DNA of 47,500 nucleotides from Neocallimastix lanati (nom. inval.) (GCA_016946835.1 JACVTC010000029.1:520001-567500); one strand, 5' to 3'; shown: positions 24,366 through 37,306, counted from the stretch's first letter. The notes: generated by a model from the sequence alone, not told the origin. A program made the numbers and translations.

Positions 24366-25872
24366 CTAAAAAAAAAAAAAAAAAATTCTCCAAAGTAATT
24401 TTAACATTTTTGTAATATATTTAGTTTTGGAATTTTAATGAAAAATTAACCAATAAAAAAAAATTAATAAATTAAAAAATTAATAAATTAAAATTTTAAA
24501 TATTTAAACTTTAATTTATTAATTAAAAAAAAAAAAAAATTTTAATTCATATTAAAATATGAAATTACTAACAAATAATATAATAAAACAAAAAATATAT
24601 ATATATATTATATATAAATATTATTAATTTAGTTACCTTTTTAAATATGAGTATTCATTATTAAATTAATTCCAAAGAAAAATTAATAATTTATTAATCC
24701 TTTTTAAATTCATTTAATAAAATTTTTAAATAGTAATTCTATCATCTAAATGAAATTAAATGAGGAATAATTAGATTTACAATTGCTATAATAAAAGTTT
24801 CATTTCGATAAATATGTAATTTTTTTTTCCCGGAAGTATAATATATAAAAACTTATGTTAGAAAGAAGCCTCAGGTTAGTTCCTGAATATCACTACCAAA
24901 TGATAAAAACATTAGTTCTGGGGAATTATTGTTGGGATAAATTTATTAAATTTATTAAAATATTATTAAATTATTTATTTGATTTTATTATTATGATTAC
25001 ATATATTTATTCAAGTAAATATAATATTATAATTGATTATATTTATTAAGACTATTTAACAACTTTTTCATATTGACTCTTAATTTAAGAAATGCTTTAT
25101 TTTTAAGTTATTTGATTTTAATTAACTACTTAATTAGTTGTTCTAATGATAAAAATAAATTATCTAATGAGTTTTTATGTTAAGTATTTATATATAAATA
25201 TTAATAATTATTTTAAGGAAATATTTAAAAACTATATAAAAATAAATATAAAATAAAAAGAATATAATTAAAACATTGATTTATATTAAAAAATTTATTA
25301 TTTCTATTTTATCAATTATAATTTATATTTAGAAATCAAGCCACTTATAAAGAACATTATAAAATCATGAGATTTAAATTTGATTTATGACATTAATTTA
25401 TGTTTGAATAATAATAATTATTTTATATTAATTAAAGTTTGAATATTTCATTTTATATCGGATTTTTATTACTTTTAATTATATATATTGAATTTAATAT
25501 ATTAATGAATAAAGTTTATATTTTAAATCTATAATAAACTTTATTTATTAATATTTTATTGAACTTTTATGTTAATATATTTAATAAGAATTGCTAACTA
25601 CCGAGGTTGAAAAACAATAGATTCATTAATTATTTTAGAAAGTATAAAGACATAACATCATAGTTTGATTAAAATTTATCAAGAAAAAAAGTATATATAA
25701 AGGTTAATTATAAAAATTTAATATTTATATATATAAATATTTAAAATGGAATTAAATATAAAGAAGTTTTAATATAAAATTTATATAAAAAAAAATAATT
25801 TAATACAATAATTAAAAGAAAAAAATAAGTTATTTTCATAAATAAATAAAATAAAATAGAATAAAAAAATAA

Positions 25873-25944
<72 letters not shown>

Positions 25945-26015
25945 TATAATTATAATTATTATTATAATAATTTAATTAAAAATTATACAAAATATTTTTA
26001 TCATACTTTTTTAAA
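24366..26015. other. Intergenic, AT-rich
   Basis: No gene recognised. A short more complex stretch at 24840-24935 has a plus-strand open frame (MLERSLRLVPEYHYQ...) of unknown meaning, ending at GGGGAATTATTGTTGGGA, which resembles a polypurine tract followed by a Copia LTR start. An ATA microsatellite spans 25876-25942. Confidence 0.4.
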
Positions 26016-26095
26016 TAGACAGATAAATTATAAATTATAATTATTAATAAAATAAATTATAAATTAATAAATATAATTTATAATTCATCTGTCTA
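26016..26095. mobile_element. 80-bp hairpin element, MITE-like
   Basis: Starts TAGACAGATAAATTATAAAT and ends with its reverse complement with one mismatch; arms are about 25 bp around an AT-rich loop. No clear target duplication. It may be a tiny MITE or a foldback. Confidence 0.5.
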
Positions 26096-26324
26096 ATTTA
26101 TTTTTTATTCAGATATGGAAAACTTAAAATATAAAATCTAAAATATTAAATTATTCTAATAAAAAAAAAATTATAAAATATTATTATATAAATTTATATG
26201 TTTAATTATATTAAAATATATTATAAATTTGGCACAAAAATGATGCTAATGATTATTTATTATAAACAATTAAAATAATTTTTACTTAAAATTATTAATT
26301 TTATTTTAAATACCAACTACAAAA

Positions 26325-26460
26325 TTGGTTGAAAGTATCATCTCTACTTTCCATGAACAAAATCCATCCATATCTTGAAAAATCATCCAGTTTTGTAAAG
26401 AAATATTTGCTTTCACATATATAGATTTATTGAAAGGACTAACGAGGTCCAAAGGTATTT
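26325..26460 (-). pseudogene. Copia integrase core relic
   Basis: One frame reads DLVSPFNKSIY, the next reads KYFFTKLDDFSRYGWILF then MESRDDTFNQF. This is the Copia rve core with its (I/L)DDFSRY block, containing the second catalytic Asp. A single frameshift separates the two parts. Nothing else of the element is readable nearby; 26500-26620 has a further unrecognised readable stretch (GLRPFSLNHEKFVLIF). Confidence 0.8.
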
Positions 26461-27505
26461 ATTCAAAAGATTTTTTTTAATGTATATTTTTTTTTTTTTT
26501 ACTTTAAGAATTCTCATAATCATCTTTTAGTCCTAATTCAATGTCCTGAGTGAAAATTAAAACAAATTTTTCATGATTAAGAGAAAAAGGTCTCAAACCT
26601 TTACATATAATCGACATATCAAAAAAAAAAAAACTAATTTTTGTTAATAAAAATAAAAATATATTACTCAATTTTATATATATATATATTTTAAAGATTC
26701 ATTTAGTATAATTTAATATATTCATATTTTTGATAACAAAAAATATAAAGGTATTATTAACTAATAAATATTTTTTTTATAATTAATCATAAAGATTAAT
26801 ATTTATAACAAGTAAATAACAAATTACAATAAATAACAAACAAATATTATAATAATTTTATTCAGATATTAATATAAATTTTTAATAAAAACAGTATATT
26901 TTAATTTTTGTTTTCTTCTTTTAACAAAAGAAATAAAAAAAATTATAATTATTAATTATATTTTAATTGCAATTTTTTATTATTTTTATTTACTATTTTT
27001 TTTTCAATATTTTTTATTAGTATTATTAATTTAATTTAATAAAAAGGTATAATTATTTATATACAATAGTATATTAATAATGAAAAAAATTGATTTATGA
27101 TTATTTATAAAATACTATAATTGTTGTTGTTCTTTTAAAATTATTCTAAATAATAAAGTATGAAAATATTTAAAAAATAATGTGAAGTATTAATAAAAAA
27201 CATTAATTTATGAATGTTAAATCAAATACAAATCCAATTCATTTTAATGAATTATTTAAAAAAAAAAAAAATAAAGAATTTGAAGAATTAAAAATTTGTA
27301 AATTTCATCATTAATAAATGATATTATATTATTATCATTTCTTTTTTTTTTTTTTTTTTTTTTTACAAAATTAATTAAAATTATTTAAAAATTATCAAAG
27401 TTTAATAGATAGACTTCAAAATTAAATATTGAAAAAATATCTTTTGAAGATTTAAAATAAAATATAATCCTTTTTTTTTAACAAAATTATTTGCAAAATT
27501 TTAAA

Positions 27506-27544
<39 letters not shown>

Positions 27545-28171
27545 ATTACTAAATGATTAAATCAATAAACCAAAAAAAAAAAGGTTGAAAAAGTTTAAAT
27601 GAATATTTAATCATTCAAAACTCTAAATTTATTCCTTTTTGTTTCTAGTGAATAGGAATTTTTTTTTTGGTGAATATAAAATGAATTGAAAATGATTTTA
27701 AAAATTGCTATATTTTAAAATAAAATGCTATAAATATTATATTATAATTATTTCCTGAAGTAACTTTTTTTTAAAGTTTATATATATATATGTAATATAA
27801 ATTTTTTAACTACGACTACATTTCAGAAAAAAAAAAAATAAATATTTTTTTTCTTTAATTTTCGTTGTAGTATTTATATATTCTTTATAAAGAAAAAAAA
27901 ATAATTATGATTGATGATTGATAGATAACCTTTTCCATTTTCTTATAATGCCATGCATTATTTTATTTAAATAGATTAAATAAGTTTATTGTATATAGAT
28001 ATAATTGATGAAATAATTAAATAATTTTTTTTTTACTAATAAAGTAATAATTGAAGTGACTTTCTATAGTTTTTAATAATTTATTGATCATTTTTATATC
28101 AATTGAAAAAAAAATATTGATAAAAAAAGAAATAAAAAAAAAAAAAAAAAGAATATAATAATTTTTTATAT

Positions 28172-28224
<53 letters not shown>

Positions 28225-28500
28225 ATATTTTTTCTTATCATGTCATAAATGATAAAAAAAAAATAAAAAAAAAAAATAAAAAAAAATAAGAACTTGAATA
28301 TTTAGAAGAGATGATTATAAATGAATTATAAATTCATATTGATTTTCACTTTTATTTTTCTTTTCCTTTGAAAATTAAATAATTTATATTGAATATTAGT
28401 GTTTTTTTTGTTTTTTTTTTTTTTTTTTTAATTTTAAATTTAAAATGAAATAAATGCAAAAAAAAAATATTGATTTCTATTGTAACAATGTTTTTTGTTT
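26461..28500. other. Intergenic with long homopolymers
   Basis: No gene seen. Poly-T runs lie at 27342-27364, 27511-27540 and 28171-28223 (over 50 bases). The last part, 28230-28520, is the downstream flank of the scaffoldin-like gene. Confidence 0.6.
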
Positions 28501-28523
28501 ATGAAAGTAGTTCATTAATCTAC

Positions 28524-31500
28524 TTAGAATGCGTTCATTACAACACCGAAGAGAAGAACAACAATTGTCATGAAGAGTGATGGTTTCCAGGAATGGAAGG
28601 CTTCACTGATCGTACACTTCTCTGGATTTTCTTCATCTTCTACACATTCTACATAACCGAGTTGATCCACATTACAGATCTTCACTTCGTCAGTTACTTC
28701 ATCAACTGCAACATAGTTATTGAGACAGACAAGATCAAAGGTGGACTTTGTCTCCTCAACATTGTAAGTACAGTTGGTGAAGATACCACTGATGGATTCA
28801 AGGTAGTTCTTACCTCTACGTTTGACGATAGCTGTGGAATTGTTATTTTTCTTAATATCATCAACAGTTTGTTTAATTTTATCTGGCAATTCTTCAGTTA
28901 AAGCAAGTGGGAAGTTCATAACGACATTATCATCAAAGGAACAGTAACGAGAAACGACAGGAACCAGAAGTGAACTGACTTCACAGCGGTAGTAGGCCTC
29001 ATCAATGTAGTAGTATTGTCCACTTACACAATTCTTTCTAACACATTCAGTAGCTTCCAATCCTTCAGAATCATAGACACAACTGTAAACTTCTCCAGAA
29101 TTAGTAAAGTAGTAGCCAGTTTCATCAATAAGTTTGCATTCTCCATCTTCTTCGTCACATTTATACATCTCATTATCAACCGTGTAGTAGTAACCGTAAT
29201 TAGCTTTACCTTGAATGGTGATTTCATCACCTTCCTTTTCGAATTTGTATATATAGGTGTTCGATGGATCTAAGGCAATATAGGCAAAACCGGAAGTGCT
29301 TGGAGAATTCCATACACCATTTCTATATCTTAAGATGTTTCTGGCTTGGGCATCGTAGTAATACGTATCTTCACGAGGTTCATAGACCTTACAAGAGGAG
29401 AGAGTACATCCATAAATCACAATACTGTTATTCTTATTTTTGTAGTTCTTACTGACCACGGTGGTGTTCGTCGAGAGACTGATAATATAGAAACCAGTTT
29501 GATCAACCATTTCAGCAGCAAATTGGTTCATATGGTAGAGATGTTGAGAGTAACCGTAAATGTAATTATTAATGTTATTGGCACGATAACATTCTCCAGT
29601 TTCACGATTCTTTATATCAGTGGTAGTGAGAGCAATTTCTCCCTTGTATGTGATACAGAATTCTTGGTCCTTCATATCTGCATTTGGTGTACATTTATTG
29701 TTAGAGAAGATACAAAGAATATCCTTTTCATAGGCAAAAGTAAAGACATCATTATTGACATTGTACTTCAAGATACGTTTATTCACATCAGCATAATACG
29801 TGTTTGCATCTGGCTTATCGATGATACTACAACTACTTCCATTACAGCGATAAAGCTTGACATTTTCATCATTGTAGGCATCAATTTCATTACCTCCGAC
29901 AAGAGTATTCTTAGCTACATTGATGAAGTAATAACCGGTTTCGTAGTATTGGAAGACACTACCTTGGTCGAGAGTGTAAATATTGGAACCGACAGTGAAG
30001 AACATATCATTGTAGGAATCATTGACTTCAAGACAATTTGTATTTGTGGTTGTGTAGACATAAGTGGAGGTGACACCAGAAATGACATTTGGTTTAACGA
30101 CAACAGTATCGGTAGCGAAATAGAAGACGGAACGATCATTATTAGTACAAATGTTACCAGCAGCAATAGAAGTCGTTGCAGTCTTAGTCATAGCATATTC
30201 GAGTGTGATGTAACATTTGTTATTATTAAATTCACACATTGGAATGGCTGCTAATTCACTGGCAGAAAGAGCTGCACATTTACCTGCGACACAACGAATA
30301 ATACCATAAGCATCATCATTATTGTCTCTCAAGTTGACCATCTTTCCATCTTCCTCTAAATCGTCAACAGTACGTTCATGAATATTTTTAATATTGTCAG
30401 AACGCTTATTGGAAGTGAGACCCTTGAAAGCACCTCTAAAGATACCATTCTTCACTACTATTGTTTTACATTTTTGACCACTCTTACAACGAATCAAAAC
30501 ATTCGATAAACTAGATAAATAGAAACCATTGTTGGTGGCTTCCGATGAACAAGTTACTACATTACTGTTTTGGACACAATTGATAATGGTGTTACTACTT
30601 TCAGAGGAGTCAGCATTATCATAGTAATTTACAGTTGGAGTAAATTCAGCACAAGATGTTGGACTGGTACATTGAATCAAAAGAGTACTGGTATGAGTGA
30701 GATAGTATCCGGATTTGGCTTTAGCAACCCCACATTTACCACGATTACAATCAATAATAGCATTGTTTCTCTTGTCATATCCAGCATTGACAAACTTTAC
30801 CTTGTTTTTGATGATATTATATGTACAGCTAGTGGCAGAGGTACATTTGATAATACCAGCATTTTCATTTTCTCCATGAGCCACATAGTATCCAACATTG
30901 GCAGTAACTGTCATACAATTATTACTATTGCATTGAATTAAACTATTTATATTGGAATCATAGCCATTATTTTCATAATAAGTTGAAACTTTAGATTTTA
31001 TGCTAATACAATTTTCACCTCCTTTACAATAAATAATGTATGGATGTTTTGTACCACTAGTGACACGATTACCATCCACAACATAACCAGTGAATTTAGC
31101 ATATTCTAAGTTTCCTTCATTACAGAAGACCACCTTTGCATTTTCTGAATCAAACATGTAGGTATTAGAAGTACATCCTGGACGTTCATTACATTTTTTT
31201 GTAGTTTCATTACAGTCAAAAAGCGTAATATCTGAGGTATCTCCATCTAAATTATCTACTAATTTACCATTCTTATCGATCATTACAACTCCACTTTTAT
31301 AGAAGCGGGTAATGAAATAACGAGAAATCTTAAATAAGGAACCCGTTTCTGTCTTAATACCTGGGAATCCATAACTTGGAATGATAGCATAGGCAAAAGT
31401 GTCATCAGATCTAGTAGCAGTAATAGCTGTAGAATTATTAGCTGTGAAGAATTTCAATTGACCTCCGTCATAACAATAATTACCTGGAACAGCTTTAGAG

Positions 31501-34362
31501 GTTTCTGGACATGCAGAAGGAGCTTCCTCAGTACATTCAACACCTTCTTTTTCACACTTTATGATTGGTTTATCGGTATTTCCAGCATTAACATAGTAAC
31601 CGAGATCGACCTTCAAAGTTTTACAACCTTCAGTAGAGTCACATACGATAGTTTGATTGACAGACTTGTCATTACCACTATTCAAGTAGTAACCTTGTGA
31701 AGAAAATGCTGATTTCAAAGTACACTTTCTAGTAGAATTATCAGTTGATCTTCTTCTCCTATTAGTTAGTTCTTCACTTGTGTCTATTGTTTCAATTGTT
31801 TCAATTGTTTCTTCAGTAGTATTATCAGTAGTATTATCAGTAGTATTATCAGTAGTATTATCAGTAGTATTATCAGTAGTATTATCAGTAGTATTATCAG
31901 TAGTATTATCAGTAGTATTATCAGTAGTATTATCAGTAGTATTATCAGTAGTATTATCAGTAGTATTATCAGTAGTATTATCAGTAGTATTATCAGTAGT
32001 ATTATCAGTAGTATTATCAGTAGTATTATCAGTAGTATTATCAGTAGTATTATCAGTAGTATTATCAGTAGTATTATCAGTAGTATTATCAGTAGTATTA
32101 TCAGTAGTATTATCAGTAGTATTATCAGTAGTATTATCAGTAGTATTATCAGTAGTATTTTCTTCGGTAGAAGTAATCTCAACACATTCAATTAAACCAT
32201 CAACGTTATCACCATCTTTACCTACATAATACTTGTTGATATCTGATGGTGTTTGCTTTTCGCATTTGTTATTTGAACAAAAAATGATGGCATTATTCAA
32301 ATCAGTACTTCCGGCATTAAGATAATTAGCTCCAGACACACCAGATATTTCTTCACATTTGGAATCGTTACATTCAATTAATGGCTTGGTAGTTTTGTTA
32401 AGTCCTGAATTTAAATAATAATCCTTTGGTTTTCCTTCCTTTGCGACACAAGTGACAGATTCCGTTCTTTTAGCAAAAGAATTTAATTTAGCTTTACGTC
32501 TTCTATTATAACGTCTAATGCTTGCAGAGGGCTCAGTACTTTCAGTACTTTCAGTACTTTCAGTGTTTGCAGAGGTCTCAGTACTTTCAGTACTTTCAGT
32601 GTTTGCAGAGGTCTCAGTACTTTCAGTACTTTCAGTGTTTGCAGAGGTCTCAGTACTTTCAGTACTTTCAGTGTTTGCAGAGGTCTCAGTACTTTCAGTA
32701 CTTTCAGTGTTTGCAGAGGTCTCAGTATTTTCAGTACTTTCAGTGTTTGCAGATGTATCAGTGTTTGAACCTGAACCTTCGTTACATTCAATAAGAGCAT
32801 CTTTTAATTCTGTTCCTGCAGAATTGACAAAGATCTCTCCTACAATACCTACTCTAGCTGTACATTTCACCTTTGAAGACACGATTTTACATTCAATGAT
32901 CTGACCATCACCTTTAAGATAGGTATTACCAGCTTGAACATCAGTCACTGGCGTAGCTGTTTTGTCAGAATCGACTTTAATTAAGGGACTATCAGTAACT
33001 GTGGATTTGCTGATATCATTTATGTAGTAACCTTCACTTTGTAATGTACATGCCCCGTCACTTTCACATATAATTAATCTATTATTAGTAGTATCTAAAT
33101 AGGTAAAGTTCTTCTTTTGGGTGACTTTACCATCACTACCATATTGATAGATTAATAAATTATCATTCTCAGATAAAGTACTAAAAGCTGTACTCTCAAC
33201 TTTAGTACATGCATCTTCAGCTGTACATATGATAACAATATAATCATTTGCATTTAAACCAGTTGTGTCAGCAGCAGTGCATGAACTAGTAGTGGATTCA
33301 TATAATACTGAGGAATTAATACAGAGAGTAGTTGTTGTTAATTCAGAATTATCTTTCAAACATGCACCTGTATCTCTTTTAATTCCACGCTTCTTATAAT
33401 AACGTTTTCTTTCATTATTTTCAATATCTTCAGTACTTTCAGTACTTTCAGTGTTTGCAGAGGTCTCAGTACTTTCAGTACTTTCAGTGTTTGCAGAGGT
33501 CTCAGTATTTTCAGTACTTTCAGTGTTCGCAGAGGTGTCAGTATTTTCAGTACTTTCAGTGTTCGCAGAGGTGTCAGTATTTTCAGTACTTTCAGTGTTC
33601 GCAGAGGTGTCAGTATTTTCAGTACTTTCAGTGTTCGCAGAGGTGTCAGTATTTTCAGTACTTTCAGTGTCTGCAGAGGTGTCAGTGTTTGCATTGGAAC
33701 CTGAATCTTCTGGAGGAACTGTACATGACGAAAGAGCTGTTACTAAATTATAGACAATTAAATTTAGATATTTTCATTAATCATATGTAAAAAAAAAATA
33801 CTTATTTAATTTATTTTAATTTTTTTTTTATAACATATAAATTTAAAATACATAACAAAAAAGCTATTTTTATTATATATAAATTAATATAATATTTTTA
33901 TTTAAATTTTTTTTGATTTATTTTATGTACCGTTTACTGTGTCGGCTGATGCATACTTATATATATTTAGGATAAATAGTAATCCTAGGAAACTGGTATT
34001 TATTATTTATTAATTTTAGTATATTTTAAAAAAATATTTGAAATTAAAAAAAGAAAGAAAGAAAGAAAAACATAAATATAATATAAAAAAAAACAATTTT
34101 TTAATATATATGTATATTTCATATTTTTTTTTTTTTTTTTTTAAATTATCAAATTTAATGTAATATATATTTAATTAAAATTATATTTAAATAAATGAAC
34201 AATAAAAAAATTTTTTTTTCACAAAATAAGAATGAATAAATAATTTAATTCGATTTCTCTTCTAATTCTCTACTATATATTCTACACGATAAAATTTTAT
34301 ATAATATTTTATATGTAAGAAATTTATAAAGATAATTACCTCAAATATTTCCAACCCAACAT
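28524..34362 (-). CDS. Scaffoldin-like secreted Cys/Thr-rich repeat protein
   Basis: Exons 34340-34362, 33931-33992 and 28524-33742 join in phase to 1,767 aa. The N-terminus, MLGWKYL then a hydrophobic run to YASA, is a signal peptide cleaved before DTVN. The ectodomain has more than a dozen repeats of about 35 residues with a GYY-x-N-(S/A)-G start and an I-x-C-x(4-7)-C pair. It is interrupted by three low-complexity linkers: two of a 12-residue Glu/Ser/Thr repeat (residues about 50-133 and 352-435) and an NTTD tetrad array (about 556-672). A polybasic cluster follows each linker. The C-terminus is a hydrophobic tail (SLFMTIVVLLFGVVMNAF) with nothing after it, which fits a GPI signal or membrane anchor. 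Architecture and repeat style resemble gut-fungal scaffoldins, which dock dockerin-bearing enzymes; no cohesin assignment can be proven here. GC content is higher than in the flanks. Confidence 0.75.
31815..32160 (-). repeat. 12-bp minisatellite encoding NTTD tetrads
   Basis: About 29 nearly identical TCAGTAGTATTA units (plus strand), uninterrupted. In frame each unit gives N-T-T-D, so every tetrad is an N-X-T glycosylation sequon. Near identity at the DNA level means recent expansion. Confidence 0.9.
32525..32760 (-). repeat. 36-bp minisatellite, Glu/Ser/Thr linker 2
   Basis: Six to seven units coding ESTESTETSANT, followed by the basic segment RRYNRRRKAK. Confidence 0.9.
33425..33680 (-). 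repeat. 36-bp minisatellite, Glu/Ser/Thr linker 1
   Basis: About seven units of the same 12-residue type (ESTENTDTSANT variants), followed by ERKRYYKKRGIKRD. The two blocks share unit sequence, so they arose by duplication or gene conversion. Confidence 0.9.
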
Positions 34363-35225
34363 ATTACCAAGAACTGGATGGAAATGTTTGAATTAAAAAT
34401 GAATAATTCAAAAATATGATAATAGAAATTACTTTTTTTATTTTATTACAATGAAAAATAATGAAAAGCTTTAATATTAAATTTAGAAGAAAATATATAC
34501 TTTTTTCTAATTAAATATAAAGTTTTTTAACTAATTAAAATATTAAACGCTTCTTCTTTTATCCCTTTTCAAAAATTAAAATAAAGTTCAATAAAAAAGG
34601 GGTATTTCTTATTTTTTATAAAGGAAAAATAAGAATATATAAGAAAGCATAAACCTATTTTATTATTGATAAAGTAAGAATAAGGAAAAAATTTTACTTA
34701 AATATTTATATATTTCTAAATTATAATTTAGCTTCAAGCAAAAGAAATAAAGATAGAGGTGAAAAAAAAACAATAATTGAAGATTAGATTTTAACTTCAT
34801 TCCGAAAAAGATAAAATTGACAAAAGCTGAACAAAGAATTTAAACTTTTAAATATCGATTAATAACTATCGATTAATAACAAAAAAAAATTTTTTTAATA
34901 TATTATAAAAGCTATTTAAAATAAAATTTCAAATAATCATAAATGAATAAAATTAAATTATTTTATTTTAACTTTTATTAATTATATAAAAAAATTTGTT
35001 TTTATTATAAACAACTATATTAATCAATTTTTTTAAATATATCAAAATTAGAAATCTAAGTGATTTAGTAAAAATACTAAATAATAATATAATTTAAAAA
35101 AATATAAAAATAATGAATAGCATTGTACATTAAATAATTTATAAATAATATATAACAGAGAAGAAGAAATTATTGCAATATTAAAATAATAAATTAAAAA
35201 AAAATTATAAAATATTATATTTTAA
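34363..35225. other. Intergenic: 5' flank of the scaffoldin-like gene
   Basis: No gene seen. Its promoter should lie here. A direct repeat of ATCGATTAATAAC occurs at 34855-34880. The rest is AT-rich. Confidence 0.5.
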
Positions 35226-35227
35226 AA

Positions 35228-36060
35228 AATTTAAAATACCCAGTATTTTATATCCACCTGCAAATTGTTAATTTTTATACCAATAACCAATTCAAAATCA
35301 CTAATGTCTTTAATATTAAATTTCTGTTTTATTGATTATTTTACTATATTTATTTCATGTATAGTTCCTGTTATAAGTATGTTGTCAACGTATACTGAAA
35401 GAATGCATATTATTTCATTTTTCTTTTTATCTTTGTATGTATGTGTGGTTCACTTTCTAATTTATTGAATCCTACTTTAATTAATTTTTTTTTTTTGGTT
35501 TATTATTCCAGTCTTTCCTTGCTTGCTTTAATCAGATAAGTTCTTTATTTAACATCAAAATAAGTTTTCCATAAGACTGATGTACTTCTTGGGCTTTCAT
35601 GTATATGTGTTCATCAAAGGAGCAATTAAATAAGAGGAAATTATATTTTTTAGTTTTATTTTGGAATTTTTATTCACAATAATAACTTGGATTATTCAAT
35701 AATATTGAGAGTTAGTGCAAATATTTCCTTATAATTGATATCATATTCTTAAATATACTATTTTGCGAATATTCTAGCTTTTCTTTTAATTAGTTTACTG
35801 CTAGAGTCTCTCTTATATTTGAATAGCCACTTAGAAGAAATGATATTTGTTCCTGAAGTTACCATATTAACTATTGTAAACACTTTAAGTATTTCCATAT
35901 TTTCAAGTTCTTCTTTTACTAATTTCAACCATTCCTTTTTATGGTTCAATTTGAATATGTTATATCTTTGTATTTTTTGTATTTCAATTAGTGTATTGCT
36001 ATTATTTAGTTTTATTCTTGCGTCTACTTGTCTTTTTTCTTCTATTTAAGTGAATTATAC
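35228..36060 (-). pseudogene. Copia reverse transcriptase relic
   Basis: From 36050 downward the minus strand reads, across several frames, RYNIFKLNHKKEWLKLVKEE (start of RVT_2), SSKWLFKYKRD, KARIFAK, EYDINYKEIFALTL, EHIYMKA, a LKQARKDWNN block, CILSVYVDNILITG (35373-35410) and INDFELVIGIKI-like sequence. Stops and at least three frame changes make it dead. The RT box is YVDN rather than the usual YVDD. Confidence 0.85.
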
Positions 36061-37080
36061 ATATTAATGGTTTCTGTCTTTGTTGTTCTCTCTATATTTA
36101 TTAATACTCCTGTTAAATTTTTATAAATTTCATAATCAATATTTGTTGAATTGTTATGTTGATTATTATTGTTCTAGTATGTTGATTCATTGTTTGTTGT
36201 ATTGTTATTATTTTGTTGATAACAATGCTATTATTACTATAATAGATATTATTCTATTTTTTTACATTGTTTTTGTTGGAGTTTTTTTTTTTTTTTTTTT
36301 TTTTTTGCAATTATATGAATTTTGTTTATTATTCGTATATATATTTTTTTAATAATTATTTTTATTTATTCTAATTTTCTAAGTATATTATTAAAGATTA
36401 ATAGTCATTTATTAATCATTCATAAAATATATAATTGTTATAATTTCTTTTTGATTTAATTTTTTATATTTCTATTCAACTCTACATTTTATCCAAGTTA
36501 GACTTGAGGAGAACTACTAGAAATATAGATATTAAGTATATACATTAATTTAAGAAATAATGTTTTATATTTTATTATATTCTGTGTGAAATATGATAAT
36601 AATAAAATTAATTAGTTACATTTTAAATTAACCATTAATACTATATTAATGTATAATATTAAATTATATACCATCTTTATATTTTAACATAATAAAAGAG
36701 ATTCTTATTTTAACATTCATTTAATATTATTATTTTTAATAATTAAATAATAAATAATTAATATATTATTTTTTTATACTACGTATTTGTGTATATTATT
36801 GTAATATTAATAAATATATTAAAATTGTAATATAAGTCAATCGACTAGTTGAGGATTTCAATATTTAAAATAAAAATAATATGAAATAATTAAATTATAC
36901 CTTTAATGAATTTATATGATTTATATGAAAGAAATCTTAAATATTATTATTAATTTATAATCAATGAAAAATTTATTATAAAAAATTAAAATAAAATTTT
37001 CAACAATAGAACATAAAAAACAGAAAAATTAATACTAATTTATTTTATTATGAAATATTATATCATGTTTTATTAATAAT
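36061..37080. other. Intergenic, possible Copia flank
   Basis: No gene seen. T22 tract at 36284-36306. ACTTGAGGAGAACTACTAG near 36505 is slightly purine-rich and could be element debris; not assigned. Confidence 0.4.
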
Positions 37081-37084
37081 ATAA

Positions 37085-37306
37085 AATTCTCTGATATTAA
37101 AGATTTAATAATGATCCAATCTCCAACTCTAAACATATCGAAATCTGATATCATCAAATAATAGATCTAATACAGAAGGATAAAAATAAGTTGAAATACA
37201 TATAATCCAAGAATAACTTAGAGGACGGATTCAAGAAATATCTTAATAGTTTAATAGTATATTAATGAATAAGTTTAGAAATTCATTATTATCAATGATA
37301 TGTTAA
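37085..37306 (+). pseudogene. Copia RNase H C-terminal relic, plus strand
   Basis: The plus strand reads HIEI near 37135, then NLEDGFKKYLNS (about 37215-37250) and MNKFRNSLLSMIC then stop (37263-37304). These match, block for block, the end of the Copia RNase H at 46.5 kb (HMDI, NLEDGFTKYLNN, MDKFRNSF). Internal stops show decay. Its orientation is opposite to the neighbouring RT relic at 35.2-36.1 kb, so they are either different insertions or rearranged. Confidence 0.7.

Noticed and set aside
24929-25075. Second Copia LTR starting TGTTGGGATAAA after GGGGAATTAT
   Set aside because: No matching TCCCAACA end or target duplication could be found.
28171-28223. Poly-lysine ORF from 28017 to 28241
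   Set aside because: Produced by a homopolymer tract; no start context or conserved sequence.
28593-31700. Several plus-strand ORFs of 60-302 codons
   Set aside because: All lie antisense to the scaffoldin-like coding exon; they arise from its lower stop density on the opposite strand.
31815-32160. CRISPR-like regular repeats
   Set aside because: Units are contiguous with no spacers and lie in a coding exon of a eukaryotic gene.
31780-32229. Plus-strand VVLS-repeat and minus-strand ILLI-repeat open frames
   Set aside because: They are the other frames of the NTTD minisatellite; the secreted-protein frame is continuous on both sides.
32483-33790. Open frames rich in QTLKVLK, FQYFQ or SVLSVFAEV
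   Set aside because: Shadow frames of the 36-bp Glu/Ser/Thr repeats of the scaffoldin-like gene.
36080-36352. Plus-strand hydrophobic ORF (90 codons)
   Set aside because: Phe/Leu/Tyr-rich translation of AT sequence ending in a T22 run, lying against a minus-strand Copia relic.
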